In this document: positions 44,070-56,582 of the stretch, piece by piece
Layout of the letters: each line of letters starts with the position of its first letter
Numbering within the stretch: position 1 is the stretch's first letter
Assembly (NCBI RefSeq): GCF_014252955.1
Contig: NZ_JACMIA010000001.1
Span: forward strand, 2,936,258-3,000,257
DNA from: Stappia sp. 28M-7
GTDB taxonomy: Bacteria > Pseudomonadota > Alphaproteobacteria > Rhizobiales > Stappiaceae
Direction: 5' to 3'
Length of the DNA: 64,000 nucleotides
Translations under genes and position numbers: made by a program
Notes under the pieces: generated by a model
Seen by the model: only the letters and a program-made list of their open reading frames with translations
Database searches by the model: none
What the model was told of the DNA's origin: nothing

Positions 44070-45530
44070 ATGACCATCGATACCCCCACCACCGCCCCCT
44101 GCCCCTCTCGAGCCGCACAGGAAACCCGCCCTTCGGCTCTGGCGCTGGCCATCCTGTTGCTCGGCGGGTTCATCACCGTTTTCGACCTGTTCGTCGTCAA
44201 TGTCGCCATACCGTCGATGCAGGCCGACCTTGGCGTGAGCTTCGCCGAAATCGGCTTCGTCATCGCCGGATACGAGCTGGCCTTCGGTGTGCTGCTGATC
44301 GCCGGCGGACGGCTTGGCGACCGCCATGGCCGGCGGCGCCTGTTCGCGCTCGGCATGGCTGGATTTGCCCTCACCTCCTTGCTCTGTGGCCTCGCCCCCG
44401 ACGCCACGAGCCTGATTGTGGCCCGCCTTCTGCAAGGCGCGACCGGAGCGATCCTGTTTCCGCAGGTCTATGCGCTGCTACGCGTCATGTATGACGAGGC
44501 AGGCCGTCGCCGGGCCTTCGGCCTTCTCGGCATGACGCTCGGAATGGCGGCAATCGCCGGACAGGTCCTCGGCGGTCTTATCGTCGAGAGCGATCTGTTC
44601 GGGCTCGGCTGGCGGATCATCTTCCTCATCAACCTGCCGATCGGCATCCTCGCCCTGCTGGTGGCACGCGTCATTCCGGAATCGCGGTCTTCCAGGGCCA
44701 TGAGCGTCGATTGGCCGGGGATCGGGCTTGCAACGGCCGGTCTGCTGCTCCTGCTCCTGCCGCTGCTCGAAGGCCCCAATATCGGCTGGCCGCTGTGGAC
44801 ATGGGCCAGCATGGCCGCCTCGCTGGTACTGCTGGCCGCGTTTCTCGCCTGGCAGCATCTGCTTGCACGACGCGGCGGCGATCCCGCCATCGACCTCGCC
44901 TTGTTCCGCAACGCCGGGTTTTCCGCAGGCTCCGTGGTTGTGCTTCTGGTCTACTCGACATCGACGTCGCTGTTCCTGTGCTTCGCCCTGCTGGTGCAGT
45001 CCGGCCTTGGCCTGACACCTTTCGCGGCCGGCACGCTGTTCGCACCGGCAAGCGTCGGCTTCGTCGTCGCCTCGCTGGTGGCCCCGAAGCTGGCGACGCG
45101 TTTCGGAAACAGGGCGATCGCGGGCGGCGCACTCGTTTACGCGGCAGGGATCGGCTGGCTGATCGTCACCGCATCCGGTCTGGAACGCAGCGCCGAAGCA
45201 CTCGCGCTCTTGCCGCCGCTGGTGCTGTTCGGCTTCGGCCAGGGCCTCTCGATGACCCCGCTGCTCAATCTGGTCATCGGCTATGTCGAGGAAAACCATG
45301 CCGGAATGGCCGCCAGCTTCATCTCCACCATGCAACAGGTCGGCGGAGCCTTCGGCGTTTCCGTTGTCGGCATCTTCTTCGTCGGCATTCTCGCCAGCGA
45401 TGCCGGCGAAGGCATAGGCCAAGCAGGTCGCTATGCCGGCGCCTTCTCCGGCGCGATGCTCTACAACCTCGCCGCCGTCCTTGTCGCGGTTGCCCTCATC
45501 GTCTGGATCACGAGAAAGAAAGCCGGATGA
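44070..45530 (+). CDS. MFS drug transporter, DHA2 (14-TMS) family
   Basis: A 486-residue exporter with about fourteen helices, of the EmrB/QacA group. The motif-A loop GGRLGDRHGRRRLF (about residues 80-93), motif C-like GQVLGGLIVES, and the long extent support the family. It probably expels a toxic compound by proton antiport under control of the divergent MmyB-like regulator. The ATG at 44070 has GGAG five bases upstream and is preferred to the ATG at 44043. Confidence 0.9.
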   Translation: MTIDTPTTAPCPSRAAQETRPSALALAILLLGGFITVFDLFVVNVAIPSMQADLGVSFAEIGFVIAGYELAFGVLLIAGGRLGDRHGRRRLFALGMAGFALTSLLCGLAPDATSLIVARLLQGATGAILFPQVYALLRVMYDEAGRRRAFGLLGMTLGMAAIAGQVLGGLIVESDLFGLGWRIIFLINLPIGILALLVARVIPESRSSRAMSVDWPGIGLATAGLLLLLLPLLEGPNIGWPLWTWASMAASLVLLAAFLAWQHLLARRGGDPAIDLALFRNAGFSAGSVVVLLVYSTSTSLFLCFALLVQSGLGLTPFAAGTLFAPASVGFVVASLVAPKLATRFGNRAIAGGALVYAAGIGWLIVTASGLERSAEALALLPPLVLFGFGQGLSMTPLLNLVIGYVEENHAGMAASFISTMQQVGGAFGVSVVGIFFVGILASDAGEGIGQAGRYAGAFSGAMLYNLAAVLVAVALIVWITRKKAG

Positions 45531-45635
45531 AGCAAGCGAACCACCATGCGCTTGCGCGGGGGCGGCTCTCAGGAGCCATCTTCGGCGGCGTGGATGAAAC
45601 CCGTTGCGAACCAAGAATGTATCGTCACGTTTTCG

Positions 45636-46040
45636 TCAGGTAGCGGTCGACCCAGCGTGATCCGACAGCAGTTTTCGCGCGATCGCCATGGCCTCGTCAC
45701 GTGACGGGGCAAGCATCATTGGGTAACCCCAGAACTTTGCGAAGGTGATGCCGAACGCCTTGAACGCGAGACGCTTGGCCGCGCTCGGCTCGACGATGAT
45801 CATCGCCAGCACGAGCTTGCGCAGGCCAGCCTTGTTCTTCTTCATCCACAACGCCGTACGCTTTCTGTCCTCCGGCGAATGCTCATGGTCTTCGCTCGGG
45901 ACGGAATCCGTCAGCACCACGAACGGCTCTCCCCGCTTCAGATTCTCTTCAAACGACGCGAAGTCTTCATCGTGGTCATGATCGGGGGCGTCTGCATAAC
46001 TCATCCAGACGAAGGGAAAATTTGAGTTGTCCATTGGCAT
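45636..46040 (-). CDS. hypothetical protein
   Basis: A 134-residue soluble protein with no recognised family. The N-terminal part is acidic with His/Asp clusters (ADAPDHDHDEDF, about residues 17-28) and a middle DSVPSEDHEHSPEDRKR. The C-terminal half is alpha/beta-like (KLVLAMIIVEPSAAKR, AFGITFAKFWGYPM) and faintly recalls SpoIIAA/STAS-like folds. Start at ATG 46040 behind AAAGGA; other ATGs lie upstream at 46067 and downstream at 46034. It may share a transcript with the membrane protein at 46073. Confidence 0.6.
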   Translation of the reverse strand: MPMDNSNFPFVWMSYADAPDHDHDEDFASFEENLKRGEPFVVLTDSVPSEDHEHSPEDRKRTALWMKKNKAGLRKLVLAMIIVEPSAAKRLAFKAFGITFAKFWGYPMMLAPSRDEAMAIARKLLSDHAGSTAT

Positions 46041-46072
46041 GGGTTGCGTCCTTTGTCGGTCATTCATGCAGA

Positions 46073-46393
46073 TCATGCGGTCCGAAGGCGCCGCCAAGAC
46101 AGCGTGGTCAAGACCACGAGAACCCCGCCGAAGATGAGAGACGCCCGATTGGCGGCCGGCCGATCGATCTGCGCCAGCAGAGCCGGGATCACCCAGGCAC
46201 AATAGAAGGCAGAGATCGCCCATACTTGCGCGACGTTGAAATTGAGCGAAGGCATCGCCCCTTGCGCCACGGCGGAGACGTTCAAGGAGGAGAAAATCTG
46301 GATCGTACCGTAGATTGTCACGCCAACCGCTGTGACAAGCCAAACGAGCGGAAGTCGGCTTTGTCTCTTTTCGTCCATCTCAGGTCCATCCAT
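46073..46393 (-). CDS. small membrane protein, function unknown
   Basis: A 106-residue protein with three hydrophobic segments (about residues 15-34, 50-72 and 84-100) separated by short loops, and a positively charged C-terminus (WRRLRT). No family is recognised. The start could be ATG 46393, ATG 46378 or a TTG at 46399. It lies 32 bases upstream of the hypothetical gene ending at 45636 and diverges from the AraC gene. Confidence 0.5.
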   Translation of the reverse strand: MDGPEMDEKRQSRLPLVWLVTAVGVTIYGTIQIFSSLNVSAVAQGAMPSLNFNVAQVWAISAFYCAWVIPALLAQIDRPAANRASLIFGGVLVVLTTLSWRRLRTA

Positions 46394-46487
46394 CCGCAAT
46401 CTCGTTCGCGGGCGGCGCCCACGCGGGCCGGAGCCTTGCCACCGACGATAGATGGATAGATAGATCTGCGAATGGCGTCATTGCGCA

Positions 46488-47390
46488 ATGCAGACATTAT
46501 ATGTTTCATTTCGGCCAAATGAGTGTCGCAGCGAGGCCCCCGTGCATCTGGATCTCCGTGGAGATTGGTCTTCGTATGTCGATGAGGTCCCCCGCGATCT
46601 CGTCGCGATCAATGGTGTCGGCAGCCTGGAGAGCATGGAGCGATCAAAGCGTCACCATCATGAAAAGGCGCAGCTGCTCTATTCCGCCCGCGGCGTCATC
46701 AACTGCGAGGTCGATGACGGCGTCTGGATCGTGCCGCCGCAGTGCGCCATCTGGATTCCCGGCAGTTTGCCGCATGCCGCATTCGGTTCGGGCGAGGTGG
46801 AGTGCATCTGCCTTTTCGTCGCGCCGGATGCGGCTGCGAACCTGCCGGTCAAATGTTGTACGATCGCGGTTTCGGGTTTGCTGCAACATCTGCTGGTCAG
46901 GGCCAGCGAGCTTCCGGAGCGCTACGAGATCGACGGCCCGGACGGTCGTGTCGTTTCTGTCCTTCTCGACGAACTGGCCAAGGCCCCAGTCGAGGAACTC
47001 TGCCTTCCGATCCCCTCTGACCCGCGCCTGAAACATCTTGCCGGGCTTCTGGTCTCATCGCCGGCGGATCATGCGACGGTTGCCGAGTGGGCCTGCCGGG
47101 TCGCGCTCAGCGAGCGCAGTCTCAGCCGCATGTTGATGGAGGAGATCGGCATGAGTTTCGGCCGCTGGCGTCGCCAGTTGCACGTCATCCTCGCGCTTCG
47201 GCGGCTGAGCGCCGGCCAGACGGTCCAGACCGTCGCACTCGACCTCGGCTACGAGAGCGCCAGCAGTTTCGTGACCATGTTTCGCAAGATGGTCGGCAAG
47301 CCGCCCGGCCGCTATCTCCTGGAACGGCAGGAGGCCGTTCCTATCCCGAGATCAGACCCGCCGCCGAAATCACGCTATTGCCGCCGTTAG
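46488..47390 (+). CDS. AraC family transcriptional regulator with N-terminal cupin
   Basis: A 300-residue regulator. The N-terminal part (about 45-110) is a cupin-like sensor with HHHEKAQLLYSARGV and VPPQCAIWIPGSLPH. The C-terminal AraC DNA-binding domain (about 185-280) has ALSERSLSRMLMEEIGMSFGRWRRQ and the second HTH AVALDLGYESASSFVTMFRK pattern. It ends 7 bases before the convergent guaA stop. The divergent small genes at 45.6-46.4 kb are the nearest possible targets. Start codon uncertain; ATG 46488 gives a normal length. Confidence 0.9.
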   Translation: MQTLYVSFRPNECRSEAPVHLDLRGDWSSYVDEVPRDLVAINGVGSLESMERSKRHHHEKAQLLYSARGVINCEVDDGVWIVPPQCAIWIPGSLPHAAFGSGEVECICLFVAPDAAANLPVKCCTIAVSGLLQHLLVRASELPERYEIDGPDGRVVSVLLDELAKAPVEELCLPIPSDPRLKHLAGLLVSSPADHATVAEWACRVALSERSLSRMLMEEIGMSFGRWRRQLHVILALRRLSAGQTVQTVALDLGYESASSFVTMFRKMVGKPPGRYLLERQEAVPIPRSDPPPKSRYCRR

Positions 47391-47396
47391 TATCCC

Positions 47397-48962
<1,566 letters not shown>

Positions 48963-49207
48963 GGGCAGCTAATAGCCAAAGCGTGGCGGGTTTTGAACAG
49001 GAATCTTGTGCCCTCAGCCCTGCATTTGTCGCAATGCCGCAATCTTGCCGGACGGCTGCGGATAACTGCGGGAACGGGCGCAGGAACTTTGACCATCTGG
49101 ACGAAGCACCCTACGCTCCCGCAATGACCTGCCTTGAAGACCGCGCGGCCGAATCGCCGCTGTCGGACCGCAATGGCACTAGCGCGGCTCAGGAGCCCAC
49201 CCGATCC
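48963..49207. other. region between guaA and the TPR gene
   Basis: About 245 bases holding the two divergent promoters. An in-frame extension of the TPR protein (from ATG 49124) covers part of it. No separate gene or structure was seen. Confidence 0.4.
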
Positions 49208-50422
49208 ATGGCCTCATTCCTTTCGCCGCCCGAAGCCTCAGATGCTCTCATCGCGGCCGCCGCACGCGAATCCGCCGGCGACTTCAACGGCGCCCTCGAC
49301 ATCTACCGTGCGCTGATGACCCGCGATCCGGAGGATTTCGAGGCCCGCTACCGCGCCGGCACCGCGATGATGCGCAAGGGCGACCTTGAAGAGGCGGTGA
49401 CCTTGCTGCGCCAGGTGGTGTTCACCCGCCCCGAGCATGGCCCTGCCCGCGCCAATCTGGGCAATGCCCTGCTGCTGCTGGGGCGCTACGACCAGGCCCG
49501 CGAGGCGTTCCTGGCCGTGCTCGACTTCGACCGCGACAACCGCAATGCTCTTTACGGCCTGTCGACGATCCTGATCCGCTCCGGACGCCATGCCGAGGCC
49601 GCTCCCCATGCCCGCCGCCTGCTCAAGGCCATGCCGGAAAGCGCCGCGGCGCTGACGCTGGATGCCGATGCCCAGGCGCCGCTCGGCAATGTCGCGGCCG
49701 CCATCGCCCAGTATCGCCATGCCCTGCGCCTCGACGAGACCTATGTGCCGGCCCTGAAGGGGCTGGCCCGGACCCTGTTCCGCCAGGCCAGGCACGATGA
49801 GGCGCTGGACGCGGCCACCCACGCGGTGGCGCGTGGCGCCGCCGATGCCGAGATCATGGCCCTGCTCGGCTCCATCCACCTTGCCGGCGAGCGCTGGAGC
49901 GAGGCAATCGAGGCCTTTGCCGATGCCCAGGAACTGGAGCCCGACAATCCGGAGCACCCGATCCAGCTCAGCCATGCCTGCCGCAAGGCCGGCGATCTCG
50001 CCGGCGCCCTGTCCAACGCGCGCGCCGCCTGGGAACTGGATGCCGACAACCGCGCCGCCGGCAACGCGCTCGGCACCGCCTTGGCCGCGGCCGGGGCCGG
50101 CTTGCAGGCCCGCAGCGTGCTGATGGCCTCCGGCCAGCGCGACCGCGTCCCGACCGGGGTCTGGCGCGATCTCGACGTGCTGGTGCCCCAGCTCGAACAG
50201 CAGGCGGTGGTGCGGGCGCAGGAAGCCGCAGAACGTGCCGAACGGCTGCTGGCCGAACGCCAGCATCACGCCGAGGAACAGCCCGCGGCGGACGACACGT
50301 TCCCCGAGGCCGTTGCGGAAGCAGGCGAAGGCGGCGAGATCAGCCACGCGGACAGCGAAGCTGCAGAGCAGGACGAGCCCGCGCGCGAGCCGGAGAACCT
50401 GCCGCTCTTTCCCGGCATCTGA
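49208..50422 (+). CDS. tetratricopeptide repeat protein
   Basis: A 404-residue protein made of about eight to nine TPR units from residue 10 to 310 (typical segments RALMTRDPEDFEARYRAG, VVFTRPEHGPARANLGNALL, QELEPDNPEHPIQLSHAC). It ends in an acidic, glutamate/alanine-rich tail (about 340-400). No signal peptide is evident, so it is probably a cytoplasmic scaffold. The ATG at 49208 precedes the repeats; a start at 49124 would add 28 residues. No partner is indicated by neighbours, which are guaA and an rRNA methyltransferase. Confidence 0.82.
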   Translation: MASFLSPPEASDALIAAAARESAGDFNGALDIYRALMTRDPEDFEARYRAGTAMMRKGDLEEAVTLLRQVVFTRPEHGPARANLGNALLLLGRYDQAREAFLAVLDFDRDNRNALYGLSTILIRSGRHAEAAPHARRLLKAMPESAAALTLDADAQAPLGNVAAAIAQYRHALRLDETYVPALKGLARTLFRQARHDEALDAATHAVARGAADAEIMALLGSIHLAGERWSEAIEAFADAQELEPDNPEHPIQLSHACRKAGDLAGALSNARAAWELDADNRAAGNALGTALAAAGAGLQARSVLMASGQRDRVPTGVWRDLDVLVPQLEQQAVVRAQEAAERAERLLAERQHHAEEQPAADDTFPEAVAEAGEGGEISHADSEAAEQDEPAREPENLPLFPGI

Positions 50423-50448
50423 CGGCGCACAGCCTTCCCGAAACGAAA

Positions 50449-50470
50449 GAGGCTGCCCGCAGGCGGCCTC
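50449..50470. terminator. stem-loop after TPR gene
   Basis: GAGGCTGCC and GGCGGCCTC (one T-G wobble) around the loop CGCA, in the 77-base gap between the TPR gene and the convergent RNA methyltransferase gene. Likely shared terminator. Confidence 0.55.
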
Positions 50471-50499
50471 TCGCATCAGATATCGCTCACACTTTCGGC

Positions 50500-51798
50500 T
50501 CAGCCCTCTTCGCGCCGCCGCAGCAGAGCGATGAAGAAGCCGTCCGTCGCGGTGCGCGCAGGGCTCAGCGTCGCAAAGCCCGGCTCCTCGAAGCGCGGAC
50601 GCGGCGCGGCATCGCCGAACAACTCCGTCCAGCGCGGCTCCAGCGAAACCGTCTCGAATTCACCCGCCTCGGCCAGGAACGCCCGCACCTGCTCGCCATT
50701 TTCGCAAGGCAGCAGCGAGCAGGTCGCATAGAGAAGGTGCCCGCCCGGACGCACATGCCGGCTTGCGGCAGCCAGCACCTCGCGCTGTTCGCGCACGCGC
50801 GCGGCCAGCGCATTGGGCGTGATGCGCCACTTGGAATCGGGCCGCCTGCGCCAAACGCCAGTACCCGAGCACGGCACGTCGACGAAGACGAGATCCATCC
50901 GCCCTTCCAGATCGGCAAGCGATGTGGCGTCCGGATCGCGAACCTGAACGTTGCGCGCGCCCGCCCGCTGCAGCCGCTCGAAAATCGGCGCAAGGCGCAG
51001 CTTGCTGGCATCATGGGCATAGATCTGCCCGCGATTGCCCATGGCACCGGCCAGCGCCAGCGTCTTGCCGCCACCGCCCGCGCAGTAGTCCAGCACCTGC
51101 GCCGGCTCGACCGATGCGGCAACGAGCGCAGCCACCTGGCTCGCCTCGTCCTGCAACTCGAACCAGCCCTTGCGGAATCCCTCCTCCGCCTGGACATGCG
51201 GCGCGCGCTCCTTTCCCAGCGGCGGCTCGATCCTCAGCCCCACCGGCGAGATCACCGTCTCGTGCAAGGACAGGTGCGAAAGCTTGCGCAGCATGCGCTC
51301 GCGGTCGCCCTTCAGCAGGTTGACGCGCAGATCGATGGGCGCGCGAGCGGCAAGCGCCCTGCCCTCCTCGATCGCGGCATCGCCGAAAGCCTCGTGGAAT
51401 TGCGGCCAGAGCCATTCGGGAATATCGGCCGCCACATGCGGAGCCATGTCCGCAGGAGCCTCGGCTCCGAGCCGCAGGACCTCGTCCTCACTCAGCGGTT
51501 CGGGAGCAAAACGGTCGCCGTCGAGGACCGCAAGAAGGCCCTCCACGCCAAAGCCCCAGATCCGCGCATAGGTGGCGAACACCAGCGCGCGCGGGCTGTC
51601 GTCCTGCATCGTCGCGGCCAGCGACAGCCGCCGCCGCAGAGCGTCGAACACGAGATTGGCGATGACCAGTCGATCACCCGATCCCGCGAAGCGATGCTGC
51701 CGTCCCCAGTCGCGCAGCGCATCCTGCACCGGGCGCCGCGCGTGCTCGACATCGCCGAGAATCTCGATTGCCGCCGCAAGGCGGCCTCCGTCCTTCAT
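50500..51798 (-). CDS. RsmB-like RNA (cytosine-5)-methyltransferase
   Basis: A 432-residue NOL1/NOP2/Sun-family enzyme that methylates cytosine C5 in RNA with SAM. The SAM motif is VLDYCAGGGGKTLALAGAMG (near residue 250). The two working cysteines lie in VDVPCSGTGVWRRRPD and YATCSLLPCENGEQV. The N-terminal 130 residues are NusB-like. Start ATG 51798 fits the family. It may act as RsmB on 16S rRNA C967, but alphaproteobacteria have several paralogues. Confidence 0.9.
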   Translation of the reverse strand: MKDGGRLAAAIEILGDVEHARRPVQDALRDWGRQHRFAGSGDRLVIANLVFDALRRRLSLAATMQDDSPRALVFATYARIWGFGVEGLLAVLDGDRFAPEPLSEDEVLRLGAEAPADMAPHVAADIPEWLWPQFHEAFGDAAIEEGRALAARAPIDLRVNLLKGDRERMLRKLSHLSLHETVISPVGLRIEPPLGKERAPHVQAEEGFRKGWFELQDEASQVAALVAASVEPAQVLDYCAGGGGKTLALAGAMGNRGQIYAHDASKLRLAPIFERLQRAGARNVQVRDPDATSLADLEGRMDLVFVDVPCSGTGVWRRRPDSKWRITPNALAARVREQREVLAAASRHVRPGGHLLYATCSLLPCENGEQVRAFLAEAGEFETVSLEPRWTELFGDAAPRPRFEEPGFATLSPARTATDGFFIALLRRREEG

Positions 51799-52187
51799 CT
51801 TCCGTGCCCTCGAAATCCATCCATGCGCGCCGGCCTGTCGCGAATTTGCCCGCGACGCGCAGCCGCTGCCCTGTGGCGCGACGCACAAAATCTGCCGGCA
51901 AGCCCGTCACCGCCCCATCGGTCGGCACTGCGCCCTTTCGGCTGCTTTAGCCGATCCATCTCGGATTGCCAATCTCTGGGCGCCTTTCCGGGTTGGCGTG
52001 TGCCCTGCTGATTTCCCGGTCATCTTCCCGCAGGGATTGTATTAATGATCAACCTGAGGTAGGAATGACTTGTTATTATTTACAGAGAACACCTTTAACT
52101 CAACCAATACGTGTCAATCAGTAGAATAGAAATAACGCTTCCATAACGTCCTCCAGCGCCAAATCTTGCCGACCGAGGGAGGATGCC
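51799..52187. other. intergenic region with an AT-rich stretch
   Basis: This 389-base gap lies between the divergent RNA methyltransferase and the small basic protein gene. From about 52035 to 52140 it is AT-rich, strikingly unlike the surrounding sequence, and should contain the promoter of the small gene. No repeat or RNA gene was recognised. Confidence 0.5.
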
Positions 52188-52424
52188 ATGCGCAAAGACA
52201 TCAACCAGCCATCAGCAAACCCCACAACGGATCCCGAAAAGGAAATTCGCGCCTGGAAGGCGTATTTCGCATATGCCGCGCAGGACGTGACCGCGGAGGC
52301 CCCAGAGCTCCTCGTCGCCTGCGCCCATCGCCTTCTGGAGATGTCGCGGGAACCGCGCGCGCCCCGTCGCGGAGGCCGGCGCCGTGCCGCGCCTGTCGCG
52401 GCCGCGGAAGCTGGCGCGAGCTGA
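52188..52424 (+). CDS. small basic protein, function unknown
   Basis: A 78-residue protein. The first half is polar and helical (ISO-like DPEKEIRAWKAYFAYAAQDV then ELLVACAHRLLEMSRE) and the second half is Arg/Pro/Ala-rich (RAPRRGGRRRAAP). No family is recognised. The ATG has GGGAGG five bases upstream, and a perfect 14-bp terminator follows, so it is probably a real monocistronic gene despite its size. Confidence 0.6.
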   Translation: MRKDINQPSANPTTDPEKEIRAWKAYFAYAAQDVTAEAPELLVACAHRLLEMSREPRAPRRGGRRRAAPVAAAEAGAS

Positions 52425-52460
52425 TCGACCGGCGTTCAAGGCAAGAGATGCCGGAAACGG

Positions 52461-52496
52461 CAGCGGGCGGGAGATGTCTCCCGCCCGCTGCTTTTT
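52461..52496 (+). terminator. strong Rho-independent terminator
   Basis: CAGCGGGCGGGAGA and its exact complement TCTCCCGCCCGCTG form a 14-bp stem with almost no loop (52461-52490), followed by CTTTTT on the plus strand. It ends the transcript of the 78-residue gene and separates it from convergent guaB. Confidence 0.9.
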
Positions 52497-52522
52497 ACTG
52501 TCAGCTGTCAGCCGCCCCGCGC

Positions 52523-54040
<1,518 letters not shown>

Positions 54041-54212
54041 TCAGGAAAAACGAACCTCGTCCGGTCGGGAGGCGTCCGGAAGAGCGATCGCAGATGGGAG
54101 AAGTTGGCGCGGGTCATTAACACGCGTGCGACGGGAAGGGAAGCGGGATCGCGGAAGGAGCGGTCCTTCCGCGAGCTTTTCTTCCAGGAGCCGATACGGC
54201 CGGCGCCTCGTC

Positions 54213-54911
54213 TCAGTCCTTGCGGCCGCGAAAACCCTTCGCAAGCACATAGAGTTCCGGGCTTTCCTTGCGGCTCGCCGGAGGCTTGATGTGATGCACC
54301 GTCTGGTAGTCGCGCTTCAGCTCCGAGAGCTGGTCGTTCTCCGCACCGCCGCGAAACACCTTCGACAGGAAGGCACCGCCCGGCGCCAGATTCTCGCGGG
54401 CAAAGAGAGCGGCGACCTCGAACAGGTGAGTCGTGCGCAGGTGATCCGTCTGACGGTGCCCGGTGGTCGGCGCCGCCATGTCGGAGATCACAAGGTCCGG
54501 CGCATGCCCGCCGAGCGCCTGCAACAGGGCCTCGGGTGCATCGTCGTCGAGAAAATCCTTCAGCAGCAGCACGACGCCGGGAAGCGGCTCGACCTCAAGA
54601 TAGTCGATACCGACGATCAGCGGGTCAGCGTCGGTCGAGCCGGTCTTGGCCGCCGCCACCTGGCACCAGCCGCCAGGCGCTGCGCCCAGGTCGACAATCC
54701 GCTGCCCCGGCTTCAGCAGCTTGTGCTTCTCGTCGATCTCCAACAGCTTGTAGGCCGCACGCGAGCGATAGCCGTCGATCTTCGACCGGCGGACATAAGG
54801 ATCGTTGAGCTGGCGCTGCAGCCAGCGGGTGGAGGAGTTCGACCGCTTGCGCGCGGTCTTCACCCGCTCGAACATGCCGCGGTCGCCGCGTCCGCGGCTC
54901 GAAGTGGTCAT
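54213..54911 (-). CDS. rlmE: 23S rRNA (uridine-2'-O)-methyltransferase RlmE
   Basis: A 232-residue FtsJ/RrmJ enzyme that methylates U2552 of 23S rRNA. The SAM site [15 protein letters not shown] (about residues 73-87) and the catalytic K-D-K set ([28 protein letters not shown]) are visible. A basic N-terminal extension of about 25 residues precedes the fold. It sits 9 bases downstream of the Ppx/GppA gene, so they are probably cotranscribed, an arrangement frequent in alphaproteobacteria. Confidence 0.95.
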   Translation of the reverse strand: MTTSSRGRGDRGMFERVKTARKRSNSSTRWLQRQLNDPYVRRSKIDGYRSRAAYKLLEIDEKHKLLKPGQRIVDLGAAPGGWCQVAAAKTGSTDADPLIVGIDYLEVEPLPGVVLLLKDFLDDDAPEALLQALGGHAPDLVISDMAAPTTGHRQTDHLRTTHLFEVAALFARENLAPGGAFLSKVFRGGAENDQLSELKRDYQTVHHIKPPASRKESPELYVLAKGFRGRKD

Positions 54912-54920
54912 TGCCTTGTC

Positions 54921-56582
54921 CTATCTCGTGCGCCCGCGCGGGCGCTGTCGGTGCGGCGGCTTGCGGCGCCAGACATTGTCGGCGGCCATCAGCTCCATCA
55001 GGATGCCTTCGCGCAAGCCCCGATCGGCGACACGCAGCCGCTGACAGGGCCAGCGCCGCCGGATCGCCTCGAGGATCGCACAGCCGGCCAGCACCAGATC
55101 GGCCCGGTCGGCGCCGATGCACGGGTTGTCGACGCGCTCCTCATAGGGCATCGCGCGCAGCCGCTCAATCATCGCGGTGACGTCTTCGTTGTCCATCCAC
55201 GCGCCGTCGACCCGGCGCCGGTCGTAGCGCTTCAGGCCGAAATGCACGCCGGCCAGCGTGGTGACGGTGCCGGAGGTGCCGAGCATGTGCACCTTGCCGT
55301 CGCAGATGGCGGCGCTCAGCTCGCGCCCCAGCGTGAAGGCCTCCAGATGCGCGCGCGCGTCGTTGACCATAGCCTCGAACGTATCGGCGGTGACATGGCG
55401 TCCGCCGTGACGCTCTGCAAGGTTGACGACACCGACAGGCAGCGAGATCCACGCCCGGATGAAGCGGGTGAGCGCCACGCCGCGCGCACCGCAGCGGTTG
55501 CGCAGGTCCAGCCAGACGATCTCCGAGGACCCGCCGCCGATGTCGAACAGCACAACGCCATTGGCATCCGGGCACACGAGCGAGGCGCAGCCCGCCACAG
55601 CCAGACGCGCCTCGGTTTCGCGCGAGGCGATCTCCAGCGCAAGCCCGGTCTCCTGCCGCACGCGCTCGATGAATTGCGGGCCGTTTTCGGCCGCCCGGCA
55701 CGCCTCGGTCGCAATCAGGCGGAACCGCTCGACGCCGCGATCCTCCAGCTTGTCGCGGCAACAGGCCAACGCCTCCATCGCCCGCTCCATCGCCGCATCG
55801 CTCAGGCGGTTGGTATGGCCGAGCCCCTCGCCCAGCCGGACGATGCGCGAATAGGCATCGACGACCCGAAAGCCGCGCTGCTCTGGGCGCGCCACCAGCA
55901 GGCGGCAATTGTTGGTGCCGAGGTCGAGTGCCGCGTAGAGGCGTCCCTGCGCCTCGTCGGAGACGTCCGGTACATCGCGGGAGACATGTCGCGGCGAACC
56001 GGAAGCGCAAGGTGATTCGTGCCCGCTCGCCGCCACCTCCCGGCGATCGCGACCGACAGGTTCCGTTCCCGGCGCTCGCGCTGCAGCTGGCCTGACGGCC
56101 TTCTCGCAATCGGAAATGGGGCGCGAACGACGCTCCTTTGTATCGCCCGCCTGCGCTCTTGCTGCGCGCACCACCTCCCCAAGGCGGCCGGCGGTTGGCT
56201 GCGGCCCGCTTGCAGGCGGCTGTGCTTCCGCCGTCGAATGTCCGTCGGTACGAGCAGCGCCCGCACGGCGCTCGGCCCGGTTGGGGCGGTGGCGCTTGCG
56301 GCTCCGCTTCCGGCTGCCGGCGGACGCAGTCTTGCTGTCCGCGCCGCCCTTGATGGGCACGTCGGCTGCCTGTCCATCCGCATCCCGATCTCCGGCGGCG
56401 CGTCCCGCACCCTGTCCGGAGACCCCGGCCTGAATGCTCCCGGCATTCTTCGGCCTGCGTCTCTTCCGGGACCGCTTGCGCTTGGCGGGCTCTGTGCCGG
56501 CGCCTCTCGCGTCGTCCTGTCCCGGTGTCGAGCCGGGATGCAGCCGGTCGTTGCCCGGCCTCATCTGTCCCGATTCGCTCAC
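54921..56582 (-). CDS. Ppx/GppA family phosphatase with long basic N-terminal tail
   Basis: A 553-residue protein. Residues about 215-540 are an exopolyphosphatase/guanosine pentaphosphatase domain (ALDLGTNNCRLLVA, phosphate-binding; FDIGGGSSEIVW; LGTSGTVTTLAG). Residues 1-210 are low-complexity and strongly basic, with two copies of an RSRKRxRP element (KRSRKRRRPKNA near 36-47, KRSRKRHRPNRA near 92-103). The tail could bind RNA, DNA or polyphosphate. A start nearer residue 205 would give a standard enzyme, but the open frame is continuous and rlmE follows immediately. Confidence 0.85.
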   Translation of the reverse strand: MSESGQMRPGNDRLHPGSTPGQDDARGAGTEPAKRKRSRKRRRPKNAGSIQAGVSGQGAGRAAGDRDADGQAADVPIKGGADSKTASAGSRKRSRKRHRPNRAERRAGAARTDGHSTAEAQPPASGPQPTAGRLGEVVRAARAQAGDTKERRSRPISDCEKAVRPAAARAPGTEPVGRDRREVAASGHESPCASGSPRHVSRDVPDVSDEAQGRLYAALDLGTNNCRLLVARPEQRGFRVVDAYSRIVRLGEGLGHTNRLSDAAMERAMEALACCRDKLEDRGVERFRLIATEACRAAENGPQFIERVRQETGLALEIASRETEARLAVAGCASLVCPDANGVVLFDIGGGSSEIVWLDLRNRCGARGVALTRFIRAWISLPVGVVNLAERHGGRHVTADTFEAMVNDARAHLEAFTLGRELSAAICDGKVHMLGTSGTVTTLAGVHFGLKRYDRRRVDGAWMDNEDVTAMIERLRAMPYEERVDNPCIGADRADLVLAGCAILEAIRRRWPCQRLRVADRGLREGILMELMAADNVWRRKPPHRQRPRGRTR

